In this document: positions 23,064 to 25,828 of the stretch, piece by piece
Layout: the number at the start of each line of letters is the position of its first letter
Position numbering within the stretch: the first letter of the stretch is position 1
Assembly: GCA_964523005.1 (NCBI GenBank)
Contig: CAZFZL010000004.1
Location: 1 to 25,828, forward strand
Length of the DNA: 25,828 nt
Reading direction: 5' to 3'
Source of the DNA: UMGS1307 sp964523005
GTDB taxonomy: Bacteria > Bacillota > Clostridia > Oscillospirales > CAG-382
Made by a program: the position numbers and the translations under genes
Notes under the pieces: model-generated
What the model was told of the DNA's origin: nothing
Databases searched by the model: none
The model's input: the letters and a program-made list of their open reading frames with translations, nothing else

Positions 23064-24164
23064 TCAATTTTGAGTCAGAAACCCTTCTATGGCTTTTCCT
23101 AACGCTCTGCCGAGCGCAAGGTATCCGTCGATGCTCGCGATGTTTTCTTTCGTTCCGAAATATGATGTTTCGAGCAACATCACAGCTTTTATTCCGGGGC
23201 TTATCTGATTGAAGAAGCCTGTCGTCTGTTCAGGGACGAATGGCTCCGGGCTTACCCAACCCTGGCCGGGATAAAGATCATCCGCCGTGTGATAACAAAA
23301 CGCTCCGGGCTCTGCGAGCGCGGCTTCTTCAAACAGCCTTCCGAAAGAGCGCAGAGCTTCTTCACGTACATTAATACACGGCTGGCAGCACAGCACAGCC
23401 TTGTCATGCGCTCCGCCGCATTGCCACGGCGAATGAAAATCAATCATCAGTATAGCCTTATGCTGTTTTGCGAGCTGCTTTACAGCTCTGACGGTTGAAT
23501 ATATTCCGGCGGTGTAGTCAATGTAGTGATCGTGCGGCATTCGTGCCTTCCCCTGGTCACCGTCGACTACACCGTCATAATCGACGAACGGAACGGTGAC
23601 GATTGAAAACCGATTTGTAAGATGCTTTGCAAGATATGATAAAGCACCTTCAAGCACATACGTTCCGCTCGATTCACAGGCGTGATGGCGTGAGAGCAGA
23701 AATATCGTTTCATTTACGCTACCGCAGACGTAGTACGGACATTCGCGCCCCTTTTCGGTCGTACACAGAACACGCCGGCAGAGCTTAATTTCTCTTGCGA
23801 AGCGTGCAAAGCGTTCGACCGGATAATGTAGATCGTGACAGAAGTACACTCTTTTCACCCCTTCGGGGAAGCGATATCTGAACGCTCTCGCGTGATACCC
23901 GTCAGACGTTCCGACAACGCTGCTTGCACCGAGCCAGTGCCAGTTTTCTTTGTCAAAGCTGATCGCCGGACCCCAGTATCCAATGCGACGCTCGCAGCCC
24001 ATATCAAAAAAACATTCCTCTCCCGGTTCTCCTTCGACTGCGAACATCCAGTAAAACCAGTCTTCCCCCGTACCGCGCAGCTCGTTTCTGATATAAAATG
24101 AATTTCCCGATGAATTGAGCAATACGGCGTTGCTGTATTCAAAATCCGCATATACTTTTGCCAT
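23064..24164 (-). CDS. M14-type zinc carboxypeptidase-like protein
   Basis: A 366-residue protein whose C-terminal two thirds resemble M14 metallopeptidases of the cytosolic carboxypeptidase subfamily. The zinc motif H-x-x-E is in RHHACESSG (His161, Glu164), the third ligand His244 is in MIDFHSPW, and the catalytic Glu332 is in VMLLETSYFG. PHDHYIDYT lies where the family has its substrate-binding Asn-Arg region, so substrate recognition is probably altered. Residues 1-130 are a beta-rich N-terminal domain (FYIRNELRGTGEDWFYWMF) like that of the same subfamily. There is no signal peptide. GGAGGA lies nine bases before the ATG. It is the first gene of the operon with the FAD oxidoreductase. It may act on a glycopeptide or an amide-linked small molecule rather than on proteins; this is a guess. 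Confidence 0.82.
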   Translation of the reverse strand: MAKVYADFEYSNAVLLNSSGNSFYIRNELRGTGEDWFYWMFAVEGEPGEECFFDMGCERRIGYWGPAISFDKENWHWLGASSVVGTSDGYHARAFRYRFPEGVKRVYFCHDLHYPVERFARFAREIKLCRRVLCTTEKGRECPYYVCGSVNETIFLLSRHHACESSGTYVLEGALSYLAKHLTNRFSIVTVPFVDYDGVVDGDQGKARMPHDHYIDYTAGIYSTVRAVKQLAKQHKAILMIDFHSPWQCGGAHDKAVLCCQPCINVREEALRSFGRLFEEAALAEPGAFCYHTADDLYPGQGWVSPEPFVPEQTTGFFNQISPGIKAVMLLETSYFGTKENIASIDGYLALGRALGKAIEGFLTQN

Positions 24165-24228
24165 GTCTTGTCCTCCGTAAGCAGAAATGCCGAAATACGG
24201 TTAATAATCCCGGGCGCTTCTTATATTA

Positions 24229-24257
24229 ATTATAACATTTCATATCTGCTTTTTCAA
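24229..24257 (-). promoter_or_regulatory. Strong promoter for the M14/FAD operon
   Basis: On the - strand TTGAAA (24257-24252) and TATAAT (24234-24229) have a 17-base spacer, and TGT precedes the -10 (extended -10). Transcription would start near 24222, leaving a leader of about 58 bases. The core matches the promoter at 17535-17563, including the shared string AATGTTATAAT. Confidence 0.82.
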
Positions 24258-24378
24258 TGGTCCGTATTTGTCAGAAGCGTAGGAATTTCGTTGCTTGCTC
24301 ACTCGCAATGGCTTTTTCGGGATAACACACAAATCCGGCGAAGCGGTCTGACGGATTACACTTTGTTTTTATGCCGGT

Positions 24379-24420
24379 TCACATGATTGTCATTGCTTTT
24401 TTTCAAGAAGGCTGTATAAT
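24379..24420 (+). promoter_or_regulatory. Promoter of the Crp/Fnr gene with possible operator
   Basis: TTGCTT (24393-24398) and TATAAT (24415-24420) have a 16-base spacer, giving a start near 24427. Directly upstream, TCACATGATTGTCA (24379-24392) is an imperfect inverted repeat (TCACA-N4-TGTCA) centred at about -41.5, where class II Crp/Fnr activators bind. The promoter is reasonably clear; the operator is tentative. Confidence 0.55.
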
Positions 24421-24467
24421 ATATATATGAAGGTGCGTATCAACGCAAAAGAAAGAAGGAGACCTGC

Positions 24468-25151
24468 ATGAATGTTTTCTCAGCTGTATTGTCCGAATAC
24501 CTTCCGTTCTGGAAGCAGCTTTCGGACGCGCAGAAAGCGCATCTTGAGAGCGTTGCGGTAAAGCGTTCGTTTGGTAAGGGGGACGTGCTGCACAGGGGTT
24601 CGGATGACTGCATCGGACTTTTGCTTGTGCTCAAGGGAATAATACGCGTATACACAGTCTCCGACGAGGGGAAGGAGCTGACGCTTTACAGACTGCTCGA
24701 ACGCGATGTTTGTCTGTTTTCCGCCGCGTGTATGCTCAGCGAAATACAGTTCGATGTTTTCGTTTCGTCCGAGGACGAAACGGAGGTAATCGTCATACCG
24801 GCGCGCGCCTATAAGCAGTTGATGGAGAACTCGCTTGACGTAGCAGTATATACGAACAGGCTGATGGCTTCGCGCTTTTCCGATGTTATGTGGCTGGTCG
24901 ATCAGATACTCAATAAAAAAATGGACCAGCGGCTCGCGGCGCTGCTGCTCGAGGAACGCTCGCTTCGCGAAAGCGACGAGCTTGCGACGACGCACGAGGA
25001 GCTTGCAAACCATCTCGGAACGGTCAGGGAGGTCGTCACGCGGATGCTGAAGTATTTACAGGAAGAAAAGCTCGTCGTTCTCAGACGCGGAAGCGTGACG
25101 CTTACGGATGCCGGCGGACTTGAAAAGTTCGCGGGGAGCAGTATGCGCTGA
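24468..25151 (+). CDS. Crp/Fnr family transcriptional regulator
   Basis: A 227-residue regulator. Residues about 15-120 form the cyclic-nucleotide-binding-type beta-barrel sensor domain (SFGKGDVLHRG, LLLVLKGIIRVYTVSDEGKEL). A long dimer helix spans about 122-150. The C-terminal winged helix-turn-helix has THEELANHLGTVREVVTRMLKYL (175-197) as the DNA-recognition unit. The barrel has Cys48, Cys82 and Cys88 but lacks the N-terminal Cys cluster of Fnr, so a 4Fe-4S Fnr mechanism is not supported; haem or another effector is possible. AAGGAGA (24456-24462) precedes the ATG. The next gene is a flavodiiron protein, which suggests control of an oxygen or nitric oxide response. The downstream promoter carries a fitting operator-like palindrome. 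Confidence 0.9.
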   Translation: MNVFSAVLSEYLPFWKQLSDAQKAHLESVAVKRSFGKGDVLHRGSDDCIGLLLVLKGIIRVYTVSDEGKELTLYRLLERDVCLFSAACMLSEIQFDVFVSSEDETEVIVIPARAYKQLMENSLDVAVYTNRLMASRFSDVMWLVDQILNKKMDQRLAALLLEERSLRESDELATTHEELANHLGTVREVVTRMLKYLQEEKLVVLRRGSVTLTDAGGLEKFAGSSMR

Positions 25152-25160
25152 ATACATAGC

Positions 25161-25201
25161 GTAACAATGTCACCGAACCGGTTTGCGTGCCGGTGTATAA
25201 T
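25161..25201 (+). promoter_or_regulatory. Likely Crp/Fnr-activated promoter of the flavodiiron gene
   Basis: A TATAAT (25196-25201) has no recognisable -35 at the correct distance. GTAACAATGTCAC (25161-25173) is a 13-base palindrome with a single mismatched pair, centred at 25167. With a start predicted near 25208 its centre is at about -41, the class II activator position. A second inverted element (CACCG at 25171-25175 with CGGTG at 25191-25195, and AACCGGTT between) overlaps the spacer. Binding by the adjacent regulator is inference. Confidence 0.55.
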
Positions 25202-25236
25202 AAGATCAGCAAAAACGGAAAGGAAAGTCAATAAAT

Positions 25237-25828
25237 ATGAAAATAACGGAAGATATTAAATATGTCGGAGTGAATGATCTAAGCATCGATCTTTTTGAAG
25301 GTCAGTACCCGGTGAAAAACGGAATATCATACAACTCCTATGTCATACTCGACGAAAAGATCGCTGTCACCGATACGGTGGACCGCCGGTTCCTGAACGA
25401 ATGGCTCGACAACGTGTCCGCAGCGCTTCAGGAGCGCAAACCGGATTACCTTATCGTCCACCATATGGAGCCGGATCACTCCGCAAACATCGCCGCCTTC
25501 ATCGCCGCGTATCCTGACGTGACGGTCGCGGCGACCGCGAAAGCGTTTTCGATGATGGAGCAGTTCTTCGGAAGCCGCTTTGAATGCAAACGCCTTACGG
25601 TCGCGGAGGGCACTGTGCTTTCGCTCGGCAGGCATACGCTCACCTTCTATACGGCTCCGATGGTGCATTGGCCTGAAGTCGCCGTCTCTTACGACAGCTG
25701 CGACAAGGTGCTTTTCAGCGCCGACGCGTTCGGCAAATTCGGGATACCCGGAACGGATGAGCCGTGGGACGATGAAGCGCGCCGGTATTATATCGGTATA
25801 GTCGGAAAATACGGCGTACAGGTGCAGG
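25237..25828 (+). CDS. fprA: Flavodiiron protein (FprA type), 3' truncated
   Basis: The first 197 residues of an A-type flavoprotein, which reduces oxygen or nitric oxide with a non-haem di-iron site in the cytoplasm of anaerobes. The metallo-beta-lactamase-like domain shows the di-iron ligands in HHMEPDH (His76, Glu78, Asp80, with His81 in the same motif), His144 in PMVHWPE and Asp163 in FSADAFG. The segment ARRYYIGIVGKYG is also typical. The frame stays open to the window edge; full-length members have about 400 residues, so the rest of the di-iron domain and the FMN-binding flavodoxin domain lie beyond it. AAAGGAAAG (25219-25227) precedes the ATG. It follows the Crp/Fnr gene after 85 bases that contain its own promoter. 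Confidence 0.93.
   Translation, partial: MKITEDIKYVGVNDLSIDLFEGQYPVKNGISYNSYVILDEKIAVTDTVDRRFLNEWLDNVSAALQERKPDYLIVHHMEPDHSANIAAFIAAYPDVTVAATAKAFSMMEQFFGSRFECKRLTVAEGTVLSLGRHTLTFYTAPMVHWPEVAVSYDSCDKVLFSADAFGKFGIPGTDEPWDDEARRYYIGIVGKYGVQVQ

Larger units (their letters stand above)
24165..24467. other. 303-bp divergent intergenic region
   Basis: This spacer separates the leftward M14/FAD operon from the rightward Crp/Fnr gene. It holds one promoter in each direction (listed separately) and a possible operator at 24379-24392. A weak six-base stem near 24290-24312 (CGTTGC/GCAATG) is followed by GCTTTTTC and could be a poor terminator or chance. Between about 24258 and 24370 I see no convincing gene, RNA or repeat. 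Confidence 0.6.

Noticed and set aside
24258..24378. Riboswitch or small RNA in the 303-bp spacer
   Set aside because: No conserved riboswitch core and only one weak stem are visible; the segment is upstream of both predicted transcription starts.

Overview
The window looks like chromosomal DNA of a mid-GC (roughly 50%, by eye) Bacillota, most likely class Clostridia. The clues are strong AGGAGG-type ribosome sites, several TTG starts, EpsF/EpsG-type exopolysaccharide proteins, small zinc-ribbon membrane proteins, an OmpR/HisKA two-component pair and a Crp/Fnr regulator next to an anaerobic flavodiiron protein. No rRNA, tRNA, CRISPR array, transposase or phage gene is visible. The genus cannot be read from the sequence.

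Region 1 (1-10142, all +) is the 3' part of a surface-polysaccharide cluster. It starts inside an initiating phosphoglycosyl transferase (PglC-like). A PglD/NeuD-type acetyltransferase and a PglA-like GT4 follow, the same trio that begins N,N'-diacetylbacillosamine-based glycans. Next come a second GT4 (EpsF-like), a GT2, a hexapeptide-repeat O-acetyltransferase, another GT2, a GT32-type transferase, an EpsG/Wzy-type polymerase, a third GT4 and a polysaccharide pyruvyl transferase. Genes overlap or nearly abut, so they are probably one transcript. The inferred product is a repeat unit of up to about seven sugars carrying acetyl and pyruvyl groups. A flippase and chain-length control genes are not in view and may lie upstream.

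Region 2 (10143-11528, +) has its own promoter, a structured leader and two zinc-ribbon membrane proteins. It ends at a strong bidirectional terminator.

Region 3 (11539-15734, all -) is an operon of response regulator, sensor kinase and a 711-residue secreted protein of unknown function. A large terminator hairpin (15821-15893) separates it from region 4.

Region 4 (15896-20315) is two divergent operons sharing a 117-bp spacer with a good promoter each way. Leftward are a DUF1648-like small membrane protein, a nucleotidyltransferase and a GNAT acetyltransferase fused to a glycine-zipper membrane tail. Rightward are a stand-alone ABC/AAA-type ATPase, a DUF4434-like TIM-barrel protein and a second GNAT.

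Region 5 (20375-24164, -) is a two-gene operon: an M14-type zinc carboxypeptidase, then a large FAD-dependent oxidoreductase flanked by beta-sandwich-like domains. Region 6 (24165-25828, +) is a Crp/Fnr regulator followed by the N-terminal half of a flavodiiron protein (FprA). The fprA upstream region has a consensus -10, no -35 and a near-palindrome centred at about -41, the layout of a class II Crp/Fnr-activated promoter.

The least explained parts are the secreted orphan of region 3, the divergent operons of region 4 and the peptidase/oxidoreductase pair of region 5. No complete, clearly new system can be demonstrated from the sequence alone.
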